From Flavobacterium sp. (GTDB taxonomy: Bacteria > Bacteroidota > Bacteroidia > Flavobacteriales > Flavobacteriaceae), in assembly GCA_015478765.1 (NCBI GenBank), contig JADMKR010000188.1:1-17799 (forward strand): a DNA stretch of 17,799 nt, written 5' to 3'. Every line of letters starts with the position of its first letter. The first letter of the stretch is position 1. Below the pieces are notes generated by a model that was not told the origin of the DNA, did not search any database, and saw only the letters and a list, made by a program, of their open reading frames with translations. The translations under genes and the position numbers were made by a program. Shown piece after piece: positions 8,726 to 16,086 of the stretch.

Positions 8726-9869
8726 GAAGAATTTCCTGGTTGGGTGGTTTGCTGCTTAACAGCGCATCCAGTTCTGCATCGTAGAAAAATAAAAACATGC
8801 TTCCCATCATGTCCTGTTGTTCGCCGCTGGTATTATCTACCTCGAGCACCAGTTCGTAATCATTGTTGGCATATAACCATACGCCGTCATCTGATGTAAA
8901 TCCGGGCACCGACTGAAGTCCGATTTTGCCTTTTCGATTCACGATTTTACTGGTGAATACCGGTTCACCTTTACTGATATTTCTCAGGGTAAACGAAGTT
9001 GCAAACGGATGCACGTGCAGCGCGGCCGAGTGTAATCGGATACTATCCGCAATCTGCAGTTGCTGGTTGATGTTGCTGCGATAGGTATTTTTTCCTTCGG
9101 GCACAACCCAATGCCCGGAATGCTTATTTCCTTTGCCATCGTCATAAACGTGGTTCTTTGTTTCGACCGGTATGCAAAGATCGCTTGAGGTGGTCGGCGA
9201 GTACGGATCGGATTCATCGTATGGCAACATGATAAACACAGTGCGGCTCATTAACGGCTTCTGGATCTTATCGGTATAATTTATAGCCACATTGTGCTTT
9301 AGCAGGTATTTGATTTTTGGATAGTTGTGGTTTAGCGACTGGGTTGTCAAGTACAGCATGTCGTTTCCGTGCATTGGTATGCCATAACCTGCGGGAAACT
9401 GCAATGCTTCACTGCCATTTGATAACGAGGTCATTCTAGGATAGCTGTTTCCGATTCGCTGCGGAAGGTTAAGCCGACTGTAATATTTTGCCGCATTAAA
9501 ATCGACATTCGTATGGCAGATGAATTCGTTCGATAAAGGCTGGCGCGACTTGGCATCTATGGCCGTCACCTTAAAACCGGTCATGTAAATCAGCGCTGAG
9601 TCCTGGGAAAGCTGTACGTATTTAGCCGACATCGGCCCTTCCATCGATTTGTAAATTCCGTCAATCAGAAACGATGGTGAAATCATATTATAAACCTTTC
9701 CGGTTGAGTCAACACTCCATTTTCCGTCAATCATACCCGATTTATGCAGCAACGTGGTTTTGACGATTGCCCTGTGCCGGTTTGATAATTGGGAATAGGT
9801 CGCGAGACAGCCAATCAAAACCAATAGCAGAATGCCTGTAATAATTTTATATATCTTTGATCGGGCCAT
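8706..9869 (-). CDS. Lipoprotein with PHM/DBM-like copper monooxygenase fold (putative)
   Basis: The protein has 387 aa. The start at MARSKIYK is preferred; the frame also allows a TTG two codons upstream. A basic start, a hydrophobic core and the lipobox LIGC (Cys21) predict a lipoprotein. The remainder follows the order of peptidylglycine alpha-hydroxylating monooxygenase: ICHTN (H119), then FPAGYGIP comparable to its LPKGVGF, then LNHNY (H181), then LHVH (H285, H287), then QDMMGSMFLFFYD (M354/355). In PHM the CuM ligands are His242, His244 and Met314, a spacing close to that seen here. At the CuH site PHM has His107, His108 and His172; here one of the adjacent pair is Thr. I recalled these comparisons from memory without a computed alignment. 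Substrate is unknown and activity uncertain. It diverges from the acyltransferases and runs into moxR. Confidence 0.6.
9852..9859 (+). promoter_or_regulatory. -7 promoter box for the acyltransferase pair
   Basis: TATCTTTG matches TAnnTTTG exactly. It lies inside the 5' coding part of the divergent lipoprotein gene and predicts a leader of about 25 nt before ATG at 9890. No good TTG was found at the expected distance. Confidence 0.45.
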
Positions 9870-9872
9870 ATG

Positions 9873-9880
9873 CAAACATA
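9873..9880 (-). promoter_or_regulatory. -7 promoter box for the lipoprotein gene
   Basis: Minus-strand TATGTTTG matches TAnnTTTG exactly and ends three bases before the ATG at 9869. If used, the mRNA would be leaderless or nearly so. No upstream TTG was seen at the expected distance. Confidence 0.35.
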
Positions 9881-9889
9881 CAGATTTTC

Positions 9890-11011
9890 ATGATTCCGAA
9901 TCAGCCGGATGTAACGAATAAAATTTTCGGACTTGATTTAATGCGAGTCGTTGCCGTTTTAATGGTATTGGGCTCACATTCGTTATGGTTATATCCGCAG
10001 CACCGCAACCTGCTGACCAAGGCATTGGACTTCTCCGGATTTATTGGGGCTGAAATTTTTTTTGTGCTCAGCGGCTTCTTGATTGGCAGTAGCCTGTTTC
10101 GATTATACATGAAACCAGCATACGAAAAAGGATCGGCATGGCGTTTTCTGCGGCGCCGTTCAGTGCGGGTCATGCCGAATTATTTATTGATATTGGTAGT
10201 CAACTTGCTTGTCGCAGCAATATTAGGCTATTCGGTTGCAGAGCCATTTCGGTATTTTGTTTTCCTTCAGAATTTAGCTACGCCGATGTTGCCTTTTTTT
10301 CCTGAGTCATGGACAATGCCCGTTAAAGAACTCACCTATGTAATGTTGCCCTTCATACTTTTCGGACTTGCGCTATTTCTCAAAGTCGCCCGGTGTAAAT
10401 TATTACTTTTCGCAACTATTTCACTAATCCTGTTTTCGGTTGCGGCAAAAACTATTTTTCATTTGCAGCATCCCGGTATCGGACTTATAGAATGGAATAT
10501 AGCATTACGGTCTGTGGTTATTTATCGAATCGATGCAGTTCTGATCGGAATTGTTTTCAGTTATATTTATTTGCAACATCCGTCGCTGTGGAAAAAGAAC
10601 CGTTTTCCTACAGCAGTAGTTGGGGCGATATTTATGGGTAGTATTGTAAGCGCTATTGCGTTATTCAACATCGATATTGGCGCATTTCCGATATTTTGGA
10701 ATATTTTGCTGCTGCCGTTAATGAGTATATCATTGGCGTTATTTCTTCCATTATTGTCGGAATGGAAACGATCGGCCGGGGGATTGGAAGTTCCGGTGCA
10801 TTTTATCGGCCGAATTTCATATGCTCTTTATCTTGTACATTATAGCCTGGTTTTATTTCTCTTAAAGTATTTTGTCGATACCAGCCTGCTATCGTTAGGA
10901 GAGTTGCATATTTGCGCGTTAATTTATCTTACCGTTTCCTTAGCACTGGCATGGCTTATCTACACGTTTTACGAAAAACCTCTTTTGCGCTTCGCGGCGA
11001 TGAAAACTTAA
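9890..11011 (+). CDS. Acyltransferase 3 family membrane protein, copy 1
   Basis: The protein has 373 aa, starting at MIPNQPDV; an upstream frame to 9857 overlaps the promoter box. About ten hydrophobic segments and the opening FGLDLMRVVAV (Arg19), the His at LGSH (30) and EIFFVLSGFLIG (55-66) place it in the OafA/YrhL acyltransferase 3 family. These inner-membrane enzymes move acyl groups from a cytoplasmic donor to sugars or other periplasm-side acceptors. The C-terminal hallmarks IGRISYALYLVHY and FYEKPL are present. At the family SWSLxxEE motif this copy reads SWTMPVKE, so Lys146 replaces the first Glu. The next gene starts directly after its stop (TAAATG). Acceptor and acyl group cannot be told from sequence. 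Confidence 0.88.
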   Translation: MIPNQPDVTNKIFGLDLMRVVAVLMVLGSHSLWLYPQHRNLLTKALDFSGFIGAEIFFVLSGFLIGSSLFRLYMKPAYEKGSAWRFLRRRSVRVMPNYLLILVVNLLVAAILGYSVAEPFRYFVFLQNLATPMLPFFPESWTMPVKELTYVMLPFILFGLALFLKVARCKLLLFATISLILFSVAAKTIFHLQHPGIGLIEWNIALRSVVIYRIDAVLIGIVFSYIYLQHPSLWKKNRFPTAVVGAIFMGSIVSAIALFNIDIGAFPIFWNILLLPLMSISLALFLPLLSEWKRSAGGLEVPVHFIGRISYALYLVHYSLVLFLLKYFVDTSLLSLGELHICALIYLTVSLALAWLIYTFYEKPLLRFAAMKT

Positions 11012-12172
11012 ATGATGGAGCAACTCTACGATCAACGGCGAATTTTCGGGCTCGACCTGATGCGGGCACTGGCCATAACAATGGTACTTGTGGGACACTG
11101 CGGCTGGATCTTTCCCGGTGATCAAGGATTGATTTTACAATTAATGTCGCTTTCAGGCTACTTGGGTGTGGAAATATTCTTTGTGTTGAGTGGTTTTCTA
11201 ATTGGAAAAATACTTTATCAGATGTTTATTAAAGGTGATTTCCGAACAGATTCGGTTTTATTATTTCTTAAACGGCGCTGGTTCCGAACGCTGCCGAATT
11301 ATTATCTGATATTAATAGTCAACCTGATTATAGCTTTTTATATCGGTTACAAAATTGACGGAGCGTGGCGATATTTCTTCTTCCTGCAAAATTTCGCAAC
11401 GCCAATGCTGCCATTTTTCACAGAATCTTGGAGCTTGTCCATAGAGGAGTTTGCTTATTTGGTATTGCCGTTTACCTTATTTTTGTCGGCTTCCATTATT
11501 CGTTCCCGCAGAAAGACACGCCATTTTGTATTAGTGATATCGTGCTTGCTGCTGCTATTTCTCGGTAATAAATTCTATTACCATTATCAGACCTTTAATA
11601 ATGACATCAATTACTGGAACATCTCATTAAAATCGGTCGTCATATACAGGCTTGACGCAATATTTATCGGTGTGTTGTGCAGTTGCCTCTATTCCAGATA
11701 TCGGAACTTCTGGAAACAAACGCGAATGCTATGGTGTATGATTGGAATTTTCATGCTTAGTTTTCTTGCAGTCGGGGTGGGCAGCTTAGGGCTCTTTATA
11801 AGCGAATACCCATTTTTTTGGAATGTGATTTATTTGCCCATGACCTCTATAACTGTGGCATTATTCCTTCCGGTGCTGTCGGAATGGCAAGACGAACACA
11901 GAGTTATCCGGATTCCTGTTACATTTATAAGTTTAATTTCATACTCCGTGTACCTGCTCCATTATGGCGTTGTACTGCAATTGATGCACTATCATTTCGA
12001 TATTATGACTATGAACGCCGCCGGCTTGGTATTTTTTACCACAACATATTTTGTTGTGACCATAGTGTTGAGCTATCTGCTATACCGTTTTTATGAGAAG
12101 CCGATGACCGATAGGCGGGAATCAGCAATCAAAGCTAATTTAGAAAGGTTCTTTCCGCTTCGCAGGCCGTAG
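11012..12172 (+). CDS. Acyltransferase 3 family membrane protein, copy 2
   Basis: The protein has 386 aa and begins immediately after the stop of copy 1; a second ATG follows directly, so the start is uncertain by one codon. It is clearly paralogous to copy 1 along its full length: FGLDLMRALAI, VGHC, EIFFVLSGFLIG, LPNYYLIL, FLQNFATPMLPFF, SVVIYRLDAIFIG, SYSVYLLHY and FYEKPM all have counterparts in the same order. Unlike copy 1 it keeps the family motif SWSLSIEE (Glu145, Glu146). Arg18 and the VGH histidine (29) are present. The short polar tail after FYEKPM (about 25 residues, basic) is not in copy 1. Tandem duplication with later divergence is the simplest explanation. Co-transcription with copy 1 is very likely. 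Confidence 0.88.
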   Translation: MMEQLYDQRRIFGLDLMRALAITMVLVGHCGWIFPGDQGLILQLMSLSGYLGVEIFFVLSGFLIGKILYQMFIKGDFRTDSVLLFLKRRWFRTLPNYYLILIVNLIIAFYIGYKIDGAWRYFFFLQNFATPMLPFFTESWSLSIEEFAYLVLPFTLFLSASIIRSRRKTRHFVLVISCLLLLFLGNKFYYHYQTFNNDINYWNISLKSVVIYRLDAIFIGVLCSCLYSRYRNFWKQTRMLWCMIGIFMLSFLAVGVGSLGLFISEYPFFWNVIYLPMTSITVALFLPVLSEWQDEHRVIRIPVTFISLISYSVYLLHYGVVLQLMHYHFDIMTMNAAGLVFFTTTYFVVTIVLSYLLYRFYEKPMTDRRESAIKANLERFFPLRRP

Positions 12173-12267
12173 ATAAACTGCCAGATTTCGAATTCGGTAA
12201 AAGAACTTGGTTATTTTAAGGATTATATAATATAAACTCAAAATATCCGAAAAAAATTAATTAAAGT

Positions 12268-12294
12268 CAGAAAAAATTGCTTTCTGGTTTTATT
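12268..12294 (+). terminator. Possible weak terminator after the acyltransferase pair
   Basis: CAGAAA (12268-12273), loop AAATTGC, TTTCTG (12281-12286), then GTTTTATTA. The 6-bp stem is low in GC and the T tract is interrupted. Confidence 0.4.
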
Positions 12295-12348
12295 ATTCTT
12301 TCTAATAATCCATATCGCTAAAAATTCTTCATTTACATTCTATTTTCG

Positions 12349-12356
12349 TAAATTTG
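12349..12356 (+). promoter_or_regulatory. -7 promoter box for aconitase
   Basis: TAAATTTG matches TAnnTTTG exactly, 25 nt before the ATG. No TTG stands 17-23 nt upstream, so the -33 element is weak or absent. Confidence 0.5.
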
Positions 12357-12381
12357 TGCTACGAATTTAATCCCTATACAT

Positions 12382-14649
12382 ATGGCATTTGATATTGAAA
12401 TGATAAAAAGCGTGTATTCCACCATGGCGTCACGTGTTGATAAGGCCCGAGAACTCGTTGGCCGCCCCCTAACGCTTTCTGAGAAAATACTTTACGCCCA
12501 TTTGTGGGAAGGATCTCCAACCCGAGCATTTGAACGCGGCAAGGATTACGTCGACTTTGCACCCGACCGCGTTGCGTGTCAGGACGCGACTGCTCAAATG
12601 GCGCTTCTCCAATTTATGCATGCAGGAAAAGCCAAAGTGGCGGTGCCGACAACCGTTCATTGCGATCACCTTATACAGGCTAAAGTCGATGCGAAAAGCG
12701 ATTTGAAACGTGCAAAGGAACAAAGTAATGAAGTGTTCGAATTTTTATCATCGGTATCAAATAAATACGGTATCGGGTTTTGGAAACCAGGAGCCGGAAT
12801 CATCCACCAGGTAGTTCTTGAAAATTATGCATTCCCGGGCGGAATGATGATCGGAACCGATTCGCACACAGTTAACGCCGGCGGTCTCGGAATGATTGCA
12901 ATTGGTGTTGGCGGTGCCGATGCGGTAGACGTGATGTCGGGTATGGCTTGGGAACTCAAATTCCCGAAACTGATTGGTGTGAAATTAACCGGACGTTTGT
13001 CAGGTTGGACCGCACCAAAAGATGTGATCTTAAAAGTTGCCGGGCTTCTTACCGTAAAAGGTGGGACCGGTGCTGTTATAGAATATTTCGGTGAAGGCGC
13101 CAAAGCGATGTCATGTACCGGAAAATCAACCATCTGTAATATGGGTGCCGAAGTGGGCGCTACCACATCAACTTTCGGATATGACGATTCGATGGATCGC
13201 TACCTTCGGTCTACCGACCGCGCCGACGTTGCCGATGCAGCACGCGGAATGGCATCATACCTCACAGGTGATGATGAAGTCTATGCTAATCCCGAGCAGT
13301 ATTTCGATCAGGTTATTGAAATCAACCTATCGGAGTTGGAGCCGCACCTTAACGGACCTTTCACGCCCGATTTGGCTACGCCAATTTCCAAAATGCGTGA
13401 AGAAGCTATCAAAAACGACTGGCCTTTAAAAATCCAGGTGGGTTTGATCGGTTCATGTACCAATTCATCTTACGAAGATATTTCGCGTGCAGCTTCACTT
13501 GCCAAGCAGGTCGCCGATAAAAACCTAAAAACAAAATCACAATTCACCATCACTCCGGGATCGGAGCTTGTGCGCTACACTATCGAACGTGACGGATTTA
13601 TCGATACTTTCGATAAGATCGGAGCGACGGTTTTCGCAAATGCCTGCGGACCCTGCATCGGAATGTGGGATCGCGAAGGCGCCGAAAAAGAAGAACGCAA
13701 CACCATTGTCCATTCTTTCAACCGAAACTTTTCAAAACGTGCCGACGGTAACCCGAATACACTCGCGTTTGTAGGTTCGCCCGAAATCGTGACCGCCATG
13801 GCAATAGCCGGCGACTTAACATTCAATCCGCTGACCGATACATTGATCAACGAAGACGGAATTGAAGTGCGCCTCGATGAACCAACCGGCGATGAACTTC
13901 CACCACGCGGTTTCGATGTCGCCGATGCCGGATATCAGGCGCCTGCAGAAGACGGATCTCATGTAAAAGTGGTTGTAAGCACAGAATCGGAAAGATTGCA
14001 ACTGCTTGAGCCATTTGAACCTTGGGATGGAAAAAACATAACAAATGCACGTTTGCTGATCAAAGCATTCGGTAAATGTACCACCGACCACATTTCGATG
14101 GCAGGACCTTGGCTGCGTTTCCGCGGGCATTTGGATAATATTTCAAATAACATGCTGATTGGTGCGGTGAACGCCTTCAACCAACGGGCGAATTTCGTTA
14201 AAAATCAACTTACAGGCGGGTACGATGCAGTGCCGGCAGTGCAACGTGCCTACAAGGCCGCTGCTATTCCGACAATTGTTGTTGGTGATCATAATTACGG
14301 CGAAGGTTCCTCACGGGAACATGCAGCTATGGAACCGCGCTTCTTGGGAGTGAAGGCAGTGCTTGTGAAGTCGTTTGCACGTATCCACGAAACAAACCTT
14401 AAAAAGCAGGGAATGTTGGCGTTGACGTTTGCCAATGAAGCCGACTACGACAAAATCCGCGAAGACGACGTGATCAACTTTACGAACCTGGTCAATTTCG
14501 CGCCGGGCGTGCCGTTAACACTCGAATTTGTTCATTCCGACGGTAGCATCGACCTTATTGTCGCCAATCATACTTATAACGAAAGCCAGGTGGGCTGGTT
14601 TGTTGCGGGAAGCGCACTGAACCTGATCGCCGCAGCCGGACACGCGTAA
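12382..14649 (+). CDS. acnA: Aconitate hydratase, mitochondrial type
   Basis: Aconitase converts citrate to isocitrate via cis-aconitate in the TCA cycle, in the cytoplasm. At 755 aa it has the mitochondrial-type length and motif order, not that of AcnB or of the ~890-aa AcnA/IRP class; the symbol is used loosely for the ACO/AcnA orthologue group. The three [4Fe-4S] cysteines are Cys359 (IGSCTNSS) and Cys422/Cys425 (NACGPCIG), almost the same numbers as in the porcine enzyme. Active-site motifs are TVHCDH (91-96), GTDSHTVN (158-165) and the swivel-domain GEGSSREHAA (640-649) containing the catalytic serine. All key residues are intact. The gene stands alone, with its own -7 box 25 nt upstream and a strong terminator downstream. 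Confidence 0.95.
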   Translation: MAFDIEMIKSVYSTMASRVDKARELVGRPLTLSEKILYAHLWEGSPTRAFERGKDYVDFAPDRVACQDATAQMALLQFMHAGKAKVAVPTTVHCDHLIQAKVDAKSDLKRAKEQSNEVFEFLSSVSNKYGIGFWKPGAGIIHQVVLENYAFPGGMMIGTDSHTVNAGGLGMIAIGVGGADAVDVMSGMAWELKFPKLIGVKLTGRLSGWTAPKDVILKVAGLLTVKGGTGAVIEYFGEGAKAMSCTGKSTICNMGAEVGATTSTFGYDDSMDRYLRSTDRADVADAARGMASYLTGDDEVYANPEQYFDQVIEINLSELEPHLNGPFTPDLATPISKMREEAIKNDWPLKIQVGLIGSCTNSSYEDISRAASLAKQVADKNLKTKSQFTITPGSELVRYTIERDGFIDTFDKIGATVFANACGPCIGMWDREGAEKEERNTIVHSFNRNFSKRADGNPNTLAFVGSPEIVTAMAIAGDLTFNPLTDTLINEDGIEVRLDEPTGDELPPRGFDVADAGYQAPAEDGSHVKVVVSTESERLQLLEPFEPWDGKNITNARLLIKAFGKCTTDHISMAGPWLRFRGHLDNISNNMLIGAVNAFNQRANFVKNQLTGGYDAVPAVQRAYKAAAIPTIVVGDHNYGEGSSREHAAMEPRFLGVKAVLVKSFARIHETNLKKQGMLALTFANEADYDKIREDDVINFTNLVNFAPGVPLTLEFVHSDGSIDLIVANHTYNESQVGWFVAGSALNLIAAAGHA

Positions 14650-14668
14650 ATATTTTCGAATTTTTAAA

Positions 14669-14701
14669 TTAAAGCTTCTCTTTATGGGAAGCTTTTTTTT
14701 T
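14669..14701 (+). terminator. Rho-independent terminator of aconitase
   Basis: Perfect 8-bp stem AAAGCTTC (14671-14678) / GAAGCTTT (14688-14695), 9-nt loop, then a continuous T tract to 14701. Confidence 0.88.
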
Positions 14702-14876
14702 GAGCAATTTGCTTCGCCTGTTCGTTTTTTTGTAGCTCGGGTCCTGCTTTCGCTGCTAGCTTTTTGGCGAACAATGTGTTTTGTAAGACGGCGCAGGAGC
14801 TTCCTTCGGTCGCTCTGCGCCGCCACAAAAAAATCATTGTTCGCCCAAAAAGTCTTTTCGCTCAATCAGGGCTAGG
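14702..14876. repeat. Structured intergenic repeat element (REP-like), imperfect long hairpin
   Basis: Between the aconitase terminator and the convergent acetolactate-decarboxylase-like gene lies a long nested inverted repeat. The outer arms are 14761-14776 (TTTTTGGCGAACAATG) and 14835-14851, complementary over 16 bp with one bulged C. A TTTTGT/ACAAAA step lies inside. The inner arms are 14789-14800 (CGGCGCAGGAGC) and 14812-14822 (GCTCTGCGCCG), with one bulge, around the loop TTCCTTCGGTC. The left flank 14702-14760 has further short palindromes (AGCAATTTGCT; TAGC..GCTA). The phrases GTAGCTCGGGTCCTGCTTTC and GGAGCTTCC resemble intergenic repeats I associate with Flavobacterium genomes, so a dispersed element is likely. 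Only one copy is in this window. Short frames through it are not genes. Confidence 0.65.
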
Positions 14877-14882
14877 GGAATT

Positions 14883-15569
14883 CTACTCGGCCAGGAACAA
14901 AGTCATTTCCATCGGAGCAAAATCCTCAAGATGTCCCATAAACTTTTTGTCGACAGTGAGCAGGTGCAAATGGATAAAAGTGTCGTGATGCGTAAAAACC
15001 GCCTGGTGATTACGAGAAAAAAATCCGATTATTTCGACGTTTTGTTCGTCCAATTCAAATTTCACCATACCGGTGTGAGCATCGTCGTGAGATGTGACTT
15101 TTGTTCCTGGCGGTAAATTGACCACATGAATCACCGCCGATTTGATCTTGCCCGCAAGTTTAAACGCAAATGGTTTATCCGTTTCCAACGCGAGAATGTC
15201 GAGATACCGATTTAGATCGGAGATGTTGTTTACTGAATCAGGTAGTGGACTCTCCTTCCATCGTGCTACATTGGCGGCAACAAAAAATGGCGCTTTGGCA
15301 TTAAAGGATTCAGTGACTGAAATAGCACCATTTGAAATAGTGGAGATATACGATTTTCCATCAATGATCATAATTTCGCCCGTGAGGTATTCTACCGGCC
15401 CCAGTCCGTATAGATTAGTCTTGTTCGAAATAGTATCTAACGCAATTGTGCCGTGAAGCATGCCTTTTTTCATGACATCTTTCATCGCTCCATAATTGCG
15501 CACTGTCTGCGCATTGGATGTAAAGGCCAGAAATGTACAGCTAATCAGATATAGCAACTGTTTTCTCAT
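14883..15569 (-). CDS. Exported acetolactate decarboxylase-like zinc protein
   Basis: The protein has 228 aa; residues 1-21 are a signal peptide ending SNAQ, so it should be exported. It follows the alpha-acetolactate decarboxylase family: YGLGPVEYLTGEIMIIDGK (GE at 64-65), a middle beta region (APFFVAANVARW), PFAFKLAGK, and the C-terminal IHLHLLTVDKKFMGHLEDF. The three zinc histidines are H200, H202 and H213, the same 2 and 11 spacing as His194/196/207 of the Brevibacillus enzyme, and Glu65 matches the zinc-binding Glu of that family. The segment after PFAFKLAGK (KIKSAVIHVVNLPPG) lacks the arginines I expect near the substrate, so decarboxylation of acetolactate is not assured. Its ATG overlaps the stop of the upstream gene (ATGA). 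Confidence 0.68.
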   Translation of the reverse strand: MRKQLLYLISCTFLAFTSNAQTVRNYGAMKDVMKKGMLHGTIALDTISNKTNLYGLGPVEYLTGEIMIIDGKSYISTISNGAISVTESFNAKAPFFVAANVARWKESPLPDSVNNISDLNRYLDILALETDKPFAFKLAGKIKSAVIHVVNLPPGTKVTSHDDAHTGMVKFELDEQNVEIIGFFSRNHQAVFTHHDTFIHLHLLTVDKKFMGHLEDFAPMEMTLFLAE

Positions 15570-16018
15570 GGTTTGTTTTTTTCAATTTGCTTATGCGTTT
15601 CCAAATAAATCGGCAGCGCCGCCGAACCATACCAACGGAATAATTCAGCTTCGAGGAGTTTTTCTTTTATCGCCGGATCGGTGATCAATAATTCCTCGGC
15701 TTCCGCAATTGTGGTAACGTTGAAAATGTAAATGCCGCGGTATTGCTTGTCATTTTTGAAAAAGGGTCCGGCAACGACAAGTTTGCCTTCCTCAGCCAGA
15801 CGACCGATATTGGCCATATGACCCGCAAATGCTTCCGATGTCTTTTGCTGGTCGGCGGTTGTGTTTGAACCTGTCTTCAGTATTGCCAAAACGTAAGTTT
15901 TCATCCCGTATTCGTCGGCTCCTAAACTATCGGCCAATGCTGCATTGTACGTAGTGGAATTCTGAGCGGCTGCCGGTAAGAATATCATCAGCAGCAAAGC
16001 ACATAGTAGATTTTTCAT
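15566..16018 (-). CDS. Exported YciI-like (YCII domain) protein
   Basis: The protein has 150 aa. Residues 1-19 form a signal peptide (ending PAAAQ), which is unusual for YciI-type proteins, as these are mostly cytoplasmic and about 100 aa. The domain covers about 39-132: MKTYVLAILKTGSN, FAGHMANIGRLAEEGKLVVAGPF, then YIFNVTTIAEAEELLITDPAI and ending near FRWYGSAALP. The His67 of GHM and the Asp114 of TDP correspond to the His-Asp pair typical of the family. YciI-like folds include dehalogenase-like and other small enzymes, and no substrate can be named. It overlaps the acetolactate-decarboxylase-like gene by four bases, so the two are almost certainly made together. Confidence 0.8.
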   Translation of the reverse strand: MKNLLCALLLMIFLPAAAQNSTTYNAALADSLGADEYGMKTYVLAILKTGSNTTADQQKTSEAFAGHMANIGRLAEEGKLVVAGPFFKNDKQYRGIYIFNVTTIAEAEELLITDPAIKEKLLEAELFRWYGSAALPIYLETHKQIEKNKP

Positions 16019-16033
16019 TGGAATAATTTTGTC

Positions 16034-16041
16034 TAAAAATA
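16034..16041 (-). promoter_or_regulatory. Possible degenerate -7 box for the YciI-like pair
   Basis: Minus-strand TATTTTTA differs from TAnnTTTG only in the last base and lies within the T tract of the GAPDH terminator. Read-through from GAPDH is an equally good explanation for expression. Confidence 0.2.
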
Positions 16042-16069
16042 AAAAAATCCGCCCTTACGAACGGATTTT
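16036..16069 (-). terminator. Rho-independent terminator of GAPDH
   Basis: On the minus strand, AAAATCCG / CGGATTTT around a 10-nt loop runs into a T-rich tract. It lies in the 68-nt gap between the GAPDH stop and the YciI-like start. Confidence 0.8.
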
Positions 16070-16086
16070 CATCGGTTTATATTCTA

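Larger units (their letters stand above)
12173..12381. other. AT-rich intergenic region between acyltransferase 2 and aconitase
   Basis: The 209 bp carry a possible terminator (12268-12294) and the aconitase -7 box (12349-12356). No short coding frame in it looks real. Confidence 0.5.

Noticed and set aside
9870..9875. TTG start two codons upstream for the lipoprotein
   Set aside because: It lies within the TATGTTTG promoter box and adds nothing to the signal peptide.
9890..12172. Second acyltransferase as a frameshifted or split continuation of the first
   Set aside because: Each protein has a complete set of N- and C-terminal family motifs, so they are two full paralogues.
12173..12381. 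Possible small RNA or attachment site in the AT-rich gap before aconitase
   Set aside because: Only a weak terminator and a -7 box are visible; there are no direct repeats, tRNA-like sequence or integrase to support an attachment site.
14684..14988. Plus-strand frames of 63 and 74 codons through the repeat element
   Set aside because: They run through hairpin arms and into the antisense of the acetolactate-decarboxylase-like gene; Arg/Phe-rich translations of this kind are typical of repeats, not proteins.
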